This document shows, in pieces, positions 1-8,331 of a stretch of DNA of 64,000 nt (position 1 is its first letter; each line of letters begins with the position of its first letter). Source of the stretch: Chryseobacterium sp. c4a. GTDB taxonomy: Bacteria; Bacteroidota; Bacteroidia; Flavobacteriales; Weeksellaceae. The notes beneath the pieces are model-generated. The model searched no databases. It saw only the letters and a list, made by a program, of their open reading frames with translations, and was not told the DNA's origin. The position numbers and the translations under genes were made by a program. Where the stretch lies: the NCBI RefSeq assembly GCF_009900745.1, contig NZ_WXVU01000014.1, forward strand, positions 1 through 64,000. Reading direction: 5' to 3'.

Positions 1-2
1 AC

Positions 3-152
3 GACGTTTTGGATGCATACCTATTCGGGTCTATAATGGAGGTAAATGCAATGGCTTATGAGTGGCAAATCGATTACAACAGTAATCATCCGCACACATC
101 TTTAAATGGACTTAGTCCTTGGCTATATGCTAAAGAATCTTTAGTCAATTAG
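3..152 (+). mobile_element. IS3-family transposase, C-terminal fragment (5' part outside window)
   Basis: The open frame entering from the left edge ends with the tail of an IS3-type DDE transposase. Visible hallmarks are DAYLFGSIMEVNAMAYEWQ followed by DYNSNHPHTSLNGLSP and a TAG stop at 150-152. In this family the segment lies just after the catalytic glutamate and contains the conserved W..DYN..RPH.SL pattern (here NHPH). Only about 49 residues are visible, so intactness cannot be judged. The downstream 17-bp iterations at 181-231 probably mark the right end of the element. Family assignment is confident; the subgroup is not determined. Confidence 0.85.
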
Positions 153-180
153 AAGGGATTTTATATTTATTAACTGTTTG

Positions 181-231
181 AAAAAAGGTAAGTCTTCAAA
201 AAAGGTAAGTCTTCAAAAAAGGTAAGTCTTC
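181..231. repeat. Three perfect tandem 17-bp repeats at the presumed IS right end
   Basis: The unit aaaaaaggtaagtcttc occurs at 181-197, 198-214 and 215-231, and a degenerate fourth copy follows at 232-247. IS3-family ends normally terminate in ...CA; here each unit is followed by an A, giving ...gtcttcA. This suggests the terminal sequence of the element has been iterated. No spacers are present, so this is not a CRISPR. Confidence 0.8.
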
Positions 232-247
232 AAAAACAGGGAAGTTT

Positions 248-427
248 ACCATTCGTTTCATATCTAAGTTTATATTATTTGGTTTTTTCTAATTTCTAAG
301 CTTTTCGGATGCCGCTCATCTAAAATTAGCATTTATTCATTTAACAATCAAACATTTAAACCAAAACAACTACTCAAAGTAATGCTTTCTTAATATTTTT
401 AAATATTTTTTATTTTTCACACAACCA
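248..427. other. AT-rich gene-free stretch
   Basis: Between the IS-end repeats and the promoter of the first double-glycine peptide I see no open frame with coding character, no tRNA and no strong hairpin. The sequence is very AT-rich and probably consists of ordinary flank plus upstream promoter DNA. Confidence 0.5.
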
Positions 428-461
428 TTGTATTTATTTAAAAATATTTTAATTAATTTTG
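428..461 (+). promoter_or_regulatory. Bacteroidota-type promoter for the first GG-leader peptide
   Basis: TTG at 428-430 and TAATTTTG at 454-461 are separated by 23 bases, matching the TTG / TAnnTTTG pattern. The start codon follows at 492. Confidence 0.5.
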
Positions 462-491
462 ATTTACTATCAAATTTTTAATTGAATCTAT

Positions 492-653
492 ATGAAAAAT
501 CTAAAAAAACTAAGAAAAGACCAATTGAAAGGGATTTCAGGAGGTGCTAATGTTCCTGTTATTGAATATTGTATGTATTATTGTAGTGGTACTATTATTT
601 GTGCAGCTTGCACAGAGGATTTTAAGTGCCCGGTTACCTCTGAGGAAATGTAA
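492..653 (+). CDS. Double-glycine-leader, cysteine-rich bacteriocin-like peptide
   Basis: This 53-residue peptide begins MKNLKKLRKDQLKGISGG, a typical double-glycine leader of the kind cleaved by peptidase-containing ABC transporters, as seen in class II bacteriocins and related flavobacterial peptides. The core of about 35 residues holds five cysteines in the pattern C-x3-C-S ... C-x5-C-P. The next gene shares both leader and Cys pattern, so the two are paralogs. No transporter or modification gene is visible nearby; the IS fragment lies upstream. A longer open frame at 544-759 overlaps it out of frame but lacks a leader and coding character. Function is inferred: export and a bacteriocin or signalling role are both possible. 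Confidence 0.75.
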   Translation: MKNLKKLRKDQLKGISGGANVPVIEYCMYYCSGTIICAACTEDFKCPVTSEEM

Positions 654-675
654 GATCTATCACCAAAATGTAATG

Positions 676-704
676 ATACCGTTTCTCAGGAAACGGTATT
701 TTTA
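676..704 (+). terminator. Rho-independent terminator after the first GG peptide
   Basis: A 9-bp perfect stem (676-684 with 691-699) encloses a 6-base loop and is followed by a T run. Confidence 0.75.
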
Positions 705-799
705 TTGCCAGGCATCCAGCCCTAAGACTGAAATAAAAAACTCAAAAACAAACACTTAACTAATTTTTCATATCTTTATTGAAACCAAATTCAAACGAT

Positions 800-970
800 A
801 TGAAAAATTTACAAAAATTAAGCAAAGGCAAATTGAAAACCATTTCCGGAGGGATAAGCTTTCCTTATAATGGAGAATGTTTTTATGTCTGTAGTGACGG
901 AATACAGTATAAAGCATTATGCAGACTAGAATTCATCTGCCCAGATGGAGAACAGCCTATTATTTACTAA
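800..970 (+). CDS. Second double-glycine-leader, cysteine-rich bacteriocin-like peptide
   Basis: This 56-residue peptide starts at the ATG at 800, not at the in-frame TTG at 779, because the ATG gives a leader (MKNLQKLSKGKLKTISGG) almost identical to that of the gene before it. The core after Gly-Gly has four cysteines arranged C-x3-C-S-x8-C-x5-C-P, matching the first peptide. A near-consensus -7 element (TATCTTTA, 771-778) precedes it, and it has its own terminator, so it is probably transcribed separately. It is likely exported and possibly disulfide-bonded. No immunity or export gene is in the window. Confidence 0.75.
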   Translation: MKNLQKLSKGKLKTISGGISFPYNGECFYVCSDGIQYKALCRLEFICPDGEQPIIY

Positions 971-974
971 AACA

Positions 975-1001
975 AAAAACGCTTCTTTAGGAGCGTTTTT
1001 T
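975..1001 (+). terminator. Terminator after the second GG peptide
   Basis: A 9-bp stem (975-983 with 992-1000) and a T run lie against the end of the convergent radical SAM gene. The A-rich left arm means it can also serve the minus strand. Confidence 0.75.
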
Positions 1002-1008
1002 ACTCTAT

Positions 1009-2055
1009 TTAATCAAACAATCTCAGTTGCTGATCCTTAGCTCCCGTAAAGTTGGCTGTTGATAATTTGGGAAACTCTTTGCCTTCAAAAAACTTCTTTC
1101 TGCCTATTTTAAAGGTGGTATGAATCATTTCAGCGATATTCCCCTCTCCCCTCTGTCTTTCAAAATATCTTTTATCACCCAGCTTTCCGCCTCGCATAGA
1201 TCGGATAAGATTCAATACCTTTTGAGCCCTGTCTGGGAAATGAGATTCAATCCAATTAACAAAAACAGGTTCTACCGTATCATTTAAACGGACTAAAGTA
1301 TACCCAAATCCCAATGCGCCTGCATCAGAAATCGATTTTAGAATATTTAAAGGTTCATCACTGTTCAGCCCAGGAATAATAGGTGCCACCATAACATGAA
1401 CAGGAATCTTATTTTCGGACAGGATTTCGATGGCTTTTAATTTATTGGGCGCAGAACTTGTTCTTGGCTCCATTTTCCGCCTCAGCTCTTCATTAATGGT
1501 AGGAATACTCAGAGAAACAGAAACAAGATTCTGTTCTGCCATCGGTTTAAGAATATCCAAATCCCTCAATACCAATGCATTTTTTGTCAGAATATTGACA
1601 GGATGTCTGTAATCAAGACAAACTTGCAGGAGTTTTCTGGTTATCTCAAATTGTCTTTCAGCAGGCTGGTAGCAATCGGTGTTTCCAGAGAGCAAAATAG
1701 GAGCAGCTTTATAGCCTCTTTTCTGAAAAAACTTCTCCAGCAATTCAGGAGCATTTTTTTTCACCATGATCTTCCTTTCAAAATCAATTCCGGCACTATA
1801 TCCCCAATATTCATGGGTAGGTCTTGCGAAGCAATAGGAGCAGCCATGCTCACAACCCTGATAAGGATTCATAGAATATTCCATCGGAAGATCTTCGCTT
1901 TTCACCTGATTTACAATTGTTTTCGGAAAAACTTCGGTAAATGACGTTTTTATCGTTTCGAAATCTTCATCCTCAGGTTCATAGGTATACCTGTCGAAAC
2001 GGTTGATAACGTTTCGCTGAGCTCCCTGACCTTTTATGAAATTTTCGTTTGACAT
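1009..2055 (-). CDS. PA0069-family radical SAM protein (SPL-like)
   Basis: The 348-residue protein has the radical SAM cluster motif C68-x3-C72-x2-C75 (QGCEHGCSYCFARPTHEYWG), which binds a 4Fe-4S cluster and S-adenosylmethionine. The surrounding sequence, with Tyr/Trp-rich HEYWGYSAG and a later LSGNTDCYQPAE, matches the PA0069/Rv2578c group, distant relatives of spore photoproduct lyase whose substrate is unknown. It is monocistronic on the minus strand and converges on the GG-peptide gene. The full family length is present and the start ATG at 2055 is clear. The fold and cofactor are secure; the substrate is not. Confidence 0.88.
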   Translation of the reverse strand: MSNENFIKGQGAQRNVINRFDRYTYEPEDEDFETIKTSFTEVFPKTIVNQVKSEDLPMEYSMNPYQGCEHGCSYCFARPTHEYWGYSAGIDFERKIMVKKNAPELLEKFFQKRGYKAAPILLSGNTDCYQPAERQFEITRKLLQVCLDYRHPVNILTKNALVLRDLDILKPMAEQNLVSVSLSIPTINEELRRKMEPRTSSAPNKLKAIEILSENKIPVHVMVAPIIPGLNSDEPLNILKSISDAGALGFGYTLVRLNDTVEPVFVNWIESHFPDRAQKVLNLIRSMRGGKLGDKRYFERQRGEGNIAEMIHTTFKIGRKKFFEGKEFPKLSTANFTGAKDQQLRLFD

Positions 2056-2177
2056 TCTGATGTAAAATTAGAATGGTTTTTTTATAAAATAATGAACTTT
2101 AACATTTAAGTTTTCCACAAAAAAATCCAACACTTTCAAAAGCGTTGGATTTAAACATAATTTAATATATTTTTTTA

Positions 2178-2372
2178 CTACTTCAGCGCGTAAAATTCCA
2201 CTCCGTGTGTTTCGTCGTCGTGGCTCTTTTCATCAAAGTGTCTGTGATAATCTGAATAACTATCACTATATTTTTTATCTTTTTTAGTCAATATTTTTTT
2301 GATACTTATTAAACTTAATACTGCCAAAAGACCAACTCCCCCTGCCAGTAAAACTCCAACTTCTTTTTTCAT
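2178..2372 (-). CDS. Small single-pass membrane protein, hypothetical
   Basis: The 64-residue product begins with a hydrophobic helix at about residues 6-27 (VLLAGGVGLLAVLSLISI). A basic stop-transfer stretch KKILTKKDKK and a Ser/Tyr/His/Asp-rich polar tail follow. The topology resembles other very small flavobacterial membrane proteins of unknown role. It is flanked by non-coding DNA and not obviously in an operon. I do not recognise a family. Confidence 0.6.
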   Translation of the reverse strand: MKKEVGVLLAGGVGLLAVLSLISIKKILTKKDKKYSDSYSDYHRHFDEKSHDDETHGVEFYALK

Positions 2373-2546
2373 ATTTTCTTTGATTTATTGTGATGACTAT
2401 TGCAAAAAGTGTACCTATTTTATTTTTCTGAATTATAAATTTTGTTAACATTAAACTATATTTTTAAGAAAATTATAATCAGCTATTTTTCTTACCTTTA
2501 GAAAAGCAATGGTTTAATTATTGTACTTAAAAACAAAAATATTATT

Positions 2547-2897
2547 ATGGAAAATCCTGAAAACATCGACCAAATGACCACTTTAAGCCAAGTCATGAAA
2601 AAACTCTCTGAGAGAGGTATTCAAAGGGAATTCAGAATGAATGAGAGCTGTGAAATGAAGTTTGAAAACTCCGAAAAAGTGTATCAGCCTTCCGAGCTTA
2701 TCATTATAAAAACCTATCGTTTTGAAGGAGACAGCAATCCGGATGACAATGCGGTCTTATATGTTGTAAAAGATGATGCAGGAAACCGTGGAATGATCAT
2801 CGACTCTTATGGAGCAGACAGCAATTATCCTGGTGAAAAATTTGATGCATTTCTGAGAGACATTCCTATCCTGGAAAGTGATGAATTCAATTTTTAA
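2547..2897 (+). CDS. Conserved hypothetical protein (116 aa)
   Basis: This soluble acidic protein has an N-terminal helix (TLSQVMKKLSERGIQREFRM) and a central RFEGDSNPDDNAVLYVV motif, then GMIIDSYGADS. I recall similar small Bacteroidota proteins carrying RFEG.SNPDD and a database label of phosphoribosylpyrophosphate synthetase. Nothing here resembles a PRPP-binding loop and the length is about a third of that enzyme, so I do not use the label. A near-consensus -7 element lies at 2493-2500. An 11-bp direct repeat (2507-2517 and 2987-2997) brackets the gene. Confidence 0.7.
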   Translation: MENPENIDQMTTLSQVMKKLSERGIQREFRMNESCEMKFENSEKVYQPSELIIIKTYRFEGDSNPDDNAVLYVVKDDAGNRGMIIDSYGADSNYPGEKFDAFLRDIPILESDEFNF

Positions 2898-2918
2898 GAC
2901 TTACCACCAAATATTAAT

Positions 2919-3000
2919 TTTTTAAACCATTAAGGTTATTTTGATTAAAATAAAATTAGTTTCAAGATCAACGTATTTTCGCCCCTCAATGGTTTAAAAA
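2919..3000. repeat. 13-bp perfect inverted repeat between convergent genes
   Basis: The arms 2919-2931 and 2988-3000 are exact reverse complements with 56 bases between them. The right arm abuts the stop of the minus-strand AsmA-like gene. It may be a long bidirectional terminator or the footprint of a small insertion. Confidence 0.6.
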
Positions 3001-3001
3001 A

Positions 3002-5662
3002 TTACTTCTCTTCGGTATTCTTATCTTTCTTTTTAAAGATATTATTTAGAAATCCCTTCTTTTCTTTTTTCTCTTCCTGAGGTGAAGAGCTTTCTTTTTT
3101 ATTTCTGATCTCCTGCTTGATTTCCTTTACCGATTGTTTCATTTCTTTCACATTCGAAACAGCTTTTTTAACTGTTTTCTCAGTCTTCTCTACGTTTTTA
3201 CCAATCAAAGTTTTCTTCAATCCCTGCTCAATTCCCTTCCAGAAAAGATTAAAGAACGATTTGGTAGGATCACGTTCTACATTTTCTACCGTTACAGATT
3301 CCGGATAACTCCCAGAGTTTGATTTCAGAAAAACATTCGCTACAGCCGTTAAAAAGCCTTTCTTTTCATGGTTTTCTTTATTTAAAACGGCTATCTTTAA
3401 ATCTTTATGCTTTAAATTAAATGTTCCGTGCAACCCCGCCGGATTTCCTTTAAAATTAAATAACATTTCCTGAATCGTTCCGCCAGTTGCTGTCACATGT
3501 AGATAAGGTCTTATAAAAGGATTAATTCCATTGGCCGGAAGGTTGGACGTTTTTCCTGAAATGGCAAAATTATCATGCTGATCAGCAACATCGAAACTCC
3601 AATTCACCGAAAGTGGTGATAAATTCATGAATGAACAATGAATAGCAATATCAACCTTGGTAGGCTTTCCTTTTGCCTTCGCTGAGTTCAGGTTTTTGAC
3701 ATTCATCGTAAAGTTACTGAATGTAAGTTTTCCCGGCCCCATACTTTCAGGTGTATCCTCTTCATAGACCAAAATGGAATTCTTCAGATCCAGATTACTG
3801 ACATTCATTGGAATTTTGATCGAACGAAGCATCTTGGAATACAAGGCTTTTATCTTCGGATCATCTTTAGGAATTTTACTTCTGAAAATATTGGCATCTG
3901 CAGACTGAATCACTACATGAGACGCATTGATGAACTTATGATCAGAAAATAATTCCCACTCCCCTTCCGCAGTGATCTGACCAGCCTTCAGGTCGTAGAG
4001 ATCCCTCTCCACAGGAATCATTTTGATAAACTGGCTTCTCGAAACGAGAGGTTTCATTGCAAAATTGTTGACCTGTATTTTATTTTTATTCAACTTTAAA
4101 AGCCCAAGACTGAGATTGTAAAATTGAGTTTTATAAGCAAAATTTCGGGTGGTAAGGAAATAATCTTTTATCTTAAAAGAAAGTCCTTGAGAATTCTCTT
4201 TTTGTCCTATTTCAATACCATTTACTGTAGCATTCAAATCGTGGAATTCCAGAGGCTGTTTTCCTTTATCATACATAAGATTAGAATTCTTTAAAGAAAC
4301 TTTTCTTACGATGACAGATTGTATAATTCCTGAACTGGTATTTTTCTTGGCTTTATTTTCGCCTGCTCTTATTATTCCGTTTGCATTTTCCACAAGAATA
4401 TCTTTGACATCCAGATTCAGCTTTTTGTTGAGAAATTCCAGCTTATTAATAGTAAAAGCTATGTGATTGGATTTTAAATCCATTGTTGTTTTCTCATGAG
4501 TCTGAGTACCTGGCGTTAATGAAAGATTACGTATTTCTCCGTTGGTAGGCTTTAATGCAATACTTCCAATAGCAATATTCTGATGATCAGTATACACGAT
4601 GTTTTTCCCTGAAAACGTAAAATCCTTGTAAGCCACTGGAATTATCTGTTCAGAAGTTTCTTTATTGAATACTAGCTTATTGATATTCAAGTTCAGATTT
4701 CCAGCAGATAAAAGTCTGTTTCCATCGGGTTTATTAATTTGAGCAACAGCATTTTTAAGCTTTATATTCTCCAAATTAACTTCAAAATCGGATATTTTCT
4801 TTTCTTTCTTAGTCTTTTTTACGCCCGTATTATAAACCGTAAGAATTGGATTTTGGAGCTCAGTGTCTGCAAGAGAAATTTTATTTTTACTTAAAAGAAT
4901 ATCCTTGAATTCCATTTTAGGAACGGTAAATTCTAACAGCTGAGCTTTTTGAGGATAAAACTTTCTAAACTGTGTAAACGATAATAACGGAATAAGTTTG
5001 AAGTTCTCAACAGACATCTGCCCGTCCATTGTATTGATAGAACGAATGGTCATGGCATAAACATTATCCGGTCTGAAAAAAAAATTCTGCCCTTTAATAC
5101 TGTATCTATCAAAAACAACAGGGAGTTTATCTTCTACCGATTCTTCTGTCAGCTGCAGATTTTCAACAAACAGATCGAGTTGCTGTACAGATACAAACTT
5201 CTGTTTGGTAGATTTGAAAACGGCAATCTTTCCTTTATTGATTCTAATGTTTTCAAATAAAAAAGGGCTTCCTTTCTTTCCTGTTTTCTGATCAACAGGC
5301 TTTGCCAGAATGACGTTCAGATTAGGTTTTGCCAGCAACAAATCGGAAGAGCTGATTCTTTTATTAAAAATGGCATCATAAATTCCGAAACGACTAATTT
5401 TTAAAGTATCAACAGTTCCCTGAAGTCCTATAACATTGATATTTTGAGGATCTTTACTGTTGACAGAAATTCCTGTCACCAGAATATTTCCGGTACCAAG
5501 ATCTACATTTAAACTTTTATAGGAGACTTTATAATCGGTATTCTTTTTTATATATTCTGGAAGCTGGGTTTTAAGCCAAAAATTTAGTCCAAAATTAGCA
5601 GCAAGAAGAAGTCCTGCCAGGATTCCGAAACTGATTAATAGTCTTTTAACCCATTTATTCAT
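3002..5662 (-). CDS. AsmA/DUF748-like large envelope protein
   Basis: The 886-residue protein has one N-terminal membrane helix (about residues 7-30, LLISFGILAGLLLAANFGL). A long beta-rich region follows, with repeated short segments of the type LxNxxLxN and VxNFxMKP. It ends in a charged Lys/Glu coiled-coil tail (about 800-886). Length, topology and composition fit AsmA-like proteins, which sit in the inner membrane, extend through the periplasm and are linked to outer-membrane lipid homeostasis. It is the last gene of a three-gene operon; only 2 bases separate it from the upstream stop. The family call is by architecture, since no short catalytic motif exists. Confidence 0.65.
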   Translation of the reverse strand: MNKWVKRLLISFGILAGLLLAANFGLNFWLKTQLPEYIKKNTDYKVSYKSLNVDLGTGNILVTGISVNSKDPQNINVIGLQGTVDTLKISRFGIYDAIFNKRISSSDLLLAKPNLNVILAKPVDQKTGKKGSPFLFENIRINKGKIAVFKSTKQKFVSVQQLDLFVENLQLTEESVEDKLPVVFDRYSIKGQNFFFRPDNVYAMTIRSINTMDGQMSVENFKLIPLLSFTQFRKFYPQKAQLLEFTVPKMEFKDILLSKNKISLADTELQNPILTVYNTGVKKTKKEKKISDFEVNLENIKLKNAVAQINKPDGNRLLSAGNLNLNINKLVFNKETSEQIIPVAYKDFTFSGKNIVYTDHQNIAIGSIALKPTNGEIRNLSLTPGTQTHEKTTMDLKSNHIAFTINKLEFLNKKLNLDVKDILVENANGIIRAGENKAKKNTSSGIIQSVIVRKVSLKNSNLMYDKGKQPLEFHDLNATVNGIEIGQKENSQGLSFKIKDYFLTTRNFAYKTQFYNLSLGLLKLNKNKIQVNNFAMKPLVSRSQFIKMIPVERDLYDLKAGQITAEGEWELFSDHKFINASHVVIQSADANIFRSKIPKDDPKIKALYSKMLRSIKIPMNVSNLDLKNSILVYEEDTPESMGPGKLTFSNFTMNVKNLNSAKAKGKPTKVDIAIHCSFMNLSPLSVNWSFDVADQHDNFAISGKTSNLPANGINPFIRPYLHVTATGGTIQEMLFNFKGNPAGLHGTFNLKHKDLKIAVLNKENHEKKGFLTAVANVFLKSNSGSYPESVTVENVERDPTKSFFNLFWKGIEQGLKKTLIGKNVEKTEKTVKKAVSNVKEMKQSVKEIKQEIRNKKESSSPQEEKKEKKGFLNNIFKKKDKNTEEK

Positions 5663-5664
5663 AC

Positions 5665-7440
5665 TTACATATTTTGGTGTTCAGTATTCTTTTTATATTC
5701 TTTCTGAGAAATTTCTTTTATAATTTTCCCTGTTAAGGTTATTTTATAAAACTTATTATCTTTTTTAGAGTAAATCCTGTCATTATCTTTACTATATCCA
5801 ATCCCAAAAAAGTACCCAGGCCTAATCTCATCAAAAATAAAAGGGCAAATTTCCTTATTATTAATATCTAAAATACCTGACTTTCCATTTCTGTGAGCAA
5901 AAATCACATCTCTTCTTTGAATAAACTTATCATAAACTGGTGGAATTACAATCCTGAATGTTTCATTTTCTATTAATCCATGTTTACCCTTTTTAACGAT
6001 AAAATGTCTTTTTTCCGGCCCATATTCTACCCAATTTGATATTTCATCATATTCTAAAGGCAGTAATATTTTATTTTTAACATCAACAATTCCGTACTTT
6101 TTATTTTTAGATACAATAAACCTCTGACTATTATAATAAATTGGTGTAATACGGTCATATCCAAATAGTATTGGTTTGTTATCCAAATCTATAATTTTAT
6201 TATCTGCAATAAATAACTGGTCATTATCATCCAACCCATATAGACTTTTATATTCAAAAGGGATTCTTAGTCTTCCGTTTTTATCAAGAATTCCAACTTT
6301 CCCATTCTTTTTTCCCAGAAAGAGATCTTGATTCAGTTTTTCAAGCTCATTATATTCAAAAGGAATTACAATACTTCCGGTCGAATTCACCATTCCATAT
6401 TGCCCTTTCAAGTTTTTAAATATTAAATTCTGTGTAGAAACTGAAAAATCATTTGAAACCGGTTCATATGATTCTCCTATTTTTTTCAGATCCTTATTAT
6501 AAATATGGAATATCTTTCCTTTTTTTGCATTATAATATTCTGACGAATTGTGATTTGTATCAAAATAACCTACCCAATCATACTCTATAGGAACTTTGGC
6601 AACCCCATCCGGTTTTATAATTCCATATTTACCATTTCTTTTAACAATAGCATTTTTATAAGTATCAAATACAGAAGCAGAATCAAATTTATTTTCATGA
6701 AAAGCAGGTCTTATTTTTTCATTAAGAAATTCATATTTCTTCTCTTTTAATGTTAAAACAGCACCATTTTGAAAATAAGTGGTAACTTCACTGATATTCG
6801 AGGGAGGGGGTATATTTGCATTATAACCACTAAAAACCTTATCATATATAAAGTCTGATAATTGTTTTCCTTTAGAATCAAAAAAGGCCCATTTTCTATT
6901 TTCAGAAACAACCACAATAGAATCTGCATGTGTTTTATCTGCCGCATCATATACTATAGGAATAATGACCTTTCCTTTCCGATCAATAAACCCATATTTT
7001 TTATTTTTTGAAACAATGCATAAGCCTTGACTGAAAAAACCAGCACCATCATATATCATTGGAATTATTAAATCACCTTGAATATTTAGAAAACCACACT
7101 TCCCTTTTCTTTTGGCACTGAGCATACCTTCAGAAAACAGACCCAATTCATCATAATCAGAAGGAATAATAACTTTTCCTTCTTTATTTATATAAAATTC
7201 CTTGCCCTTATCTTTCACATAAGCTAATCCATTTTCATCAAATGGGTTTATAAAATCATATATAAAAGGAATTATGGTAGCGGTATCTTTATCAACGAAT
7301 CCCCATTTCCCGTTTTTATGATGTATTCTAAACAAGTTTGCGTGTTTATCTTTTTCAAAATAATCAATATCTTTTCTTGTTATTTTGGAGTTATTTTGAA
7401 TACATGATATAAAAAAAATTAGTGATAAATATTTGAGCAT
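5665..7440 (-). CDS. WG-repeat lipoprotein
   Basis: The 591-residue protein has a short lipoprotein signal with Cys13 in the lipobox (LIFFISC). About ten or more WG-type repeats follow in tandem, each like NGKWGFVDK...IIPFIYD or KNKKYGFIDRKGKVIIPIVYD, covering almost the whole chain. WG repeats form beta-propeller-like or solenoid surfaces, often in surface-exposed Bacteroidota proteins of unknown ligand. It lies between the DUF2797 gene (3-base gap) and the AsmA-like gene (2-base gap), so the three are almost certainly co-transcribed. No enzymatic motif is visible. Confidence 0.85.
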   Translation of the reverse strand: MLKYLSLIFFISCIQNNSKITRKDIDYFEKDKHANLFRIHHKNGKWGFVDKDTATIIPFIYDFINPFDENGLAYVKDKGKEFYINKEGKVIIPSDYDELGLFSEGMLSAKRKGKCGFLNIQGDLIIPMIYDGAGFFSQGLCIVSKNKKYGFIDRKGKVIIPIVYDAADKTHADSIVVVSENRKWAFFDSKGKQLSDFIYDKVFSGYNANIPPPSNISEVTTYFQNGAVLTLKEKKYEFLNEKIRPAFHENKFDSASVFDTYKNAIVKRNGKYGIIKPDGVAKVPIEYDWVGYFDTNHNSSEYYNAKKGKIFHIYNKDLKKIGESYEPVSNDFSVSTQNLIFKNLKGQYGMVNSTGSIVIPFEYNELEKLNQDLFLGKKNGKVGILDKNGRLRIPFEYKSLYGLDDNDQLFIADNKIIDLDNKPILFGYDRITPIYYNSQRFIVSKNKKYGIVDVKNKILLPLEYDEISNWVEYGPEKRHFIVKKGKHGLIENETFRIVIPPVYDKFIQRRDVIFAHRNGKSGILDINNKEICPFIFDEIRPGYFFGIGYSKDNDRIYSKKDNKFYKITLTGKIIKEISQKEYKKNTEHQNM

Positions 7441-7443
7441 TTC

Positions 7444-8241
7444 TTAGTTTTTAATCTCCAATTCTATCACATATCCTTCATGCCCTCTTACATTAATAAA
7501 ATTTCCGCCTTCAAATCCAAGATACTGTCCTTTGATCCCTGTAAGTTTCCCTGTAAATTCTGGCTTCTTATCTAGAGTAAATGAAGTTACTTTTTCAGGT
7601 TTTTCAAACGGATAATCGAATGCCCAAAGTTCTTCTCCTTCACTGTAGAACTTCTGGAAATCCTCTGGAAAATATTCTTTGATCTTTTGTCTGAAATCTG
7701 CAAGATCAACTTCTCCTTCAAAGTCGTCCTGAAGCATCTTTCTCCAGTTTGTTTTATCTGCTAAATGCTCTTTTAAGGCAACTTCTATCATTCCCGCTTC
7801 ATAACGGTTTTCAGTTCTTGCAATAGGCAGTGCAAAAGTGGCTCCCTGATCAATCCATCTTGTAGGAATCTGAGTATTTCTCGTCACTCCAACTTTTACA
7901 TCTCCGGTATAAGCCAGATATACGGTGTGAGGCTGAAGCTGAATTTCCTTTTCTACTTCAAGATCACGTTCTGCCACCCCTAAATGGGCTGTTGAAAGCT
8001 CCGGACGAATGATTGTATCACTCGCATAAGGACTTTCAAAAAAGCAGCTTTTACAGAAACCCATTCTATAAATAGGCTTATTTTCACCACAGTTTACACA
8101 CTGAAACCCTACATGCTTAATGCTTAATTCCCTTCCAAACAATTCATTAAGGTGGATCAGATCCCCTGAAAGATTGAGATAATATTGGATGGGTTTAGCA
8201 TCATAGCTTATCATTTTTAAAATTTGCCCTTGAAACTGCAT
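7444..8241 (-). CDS. DUF2797 zinc-finger protein with GIY-YIG-like segment
   Basis: The 265-residue protein has a four-cysteine knuckle (C48-x2-C51 and C63-x2-C66) likely to bind zinc. Next comes VYLAYTGDVKVGVTR and a long helix with KEHLADKTNWRKML, which recall the GIY-YIG nuclease fold. This arrangement is that of the DUF2797 family; the biochemical role is unknown. It is the first gene of the operon leading into the WG-repeat and AsmA-like genes. Divergent transcription with the epimerase gene leaves 90 bases of shared promoter DNA. The family call is confident and the function open. Confidence 0.8.
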   Translation of the reverse strand: MQFQGQILKMISYDAKPIQYYLNLSGDLIHLNELFGRELSIKHVGFQCVNCGENKPIYRMGFCKSCFFESPYASDTIIRPELSTAHLGVAERDLEVEKEIQLQPHTVYLAYTGDVKVGVTRNTQIPTRWIDQGATFALPIARTENRYEAGMIEVALKEHLADKTNWRKMLQDDFEGEVDLADFRQKIKEYFPEDFQKFYSEGEELWAFDYPFEKPEKVTSFTLDKKPEFTGKLTGIKGQYLGFEGGNFINVRGHEGYVIELEIKN

Positions 8242-8304
8242 ATTATATTTATATTACTTTTTTAAGTAAATTTAATGATTATATTTTTCAAAAAGTAAAA
8301 TTTA

Positions 8305-8312
8305 TATTTTTG
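8305..8312 (+). promoter_or_regulatory. -7 promoter element TATTTTTG for the epimerase gene
   Basis: This is an exact TAnnTTTG match, 19 bases before the ATG at 8332. Confidence 0.5.
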
Positions 8313-8331
8313 TATTCATAAAAAACCACTG

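Noticed and set aside
181-231. Short direct repeats suggesting a CRISPR array
   Set aside because: The 17-bp units are adjacent with no spacers, and no cas genes are near.
544-759. 71-codon open frame overlapping the first GG peptide
   Set aside because: It overlaps the better-supported 492-653 gene out of frame and runs through that gene's terminator.
2547-2897. Labelling this gene phosphoribosylpyrophosphate synthetase
   Set aside because: Length and motifs do not fit a PRPP synthetase; I believe the label is a database carry-over.
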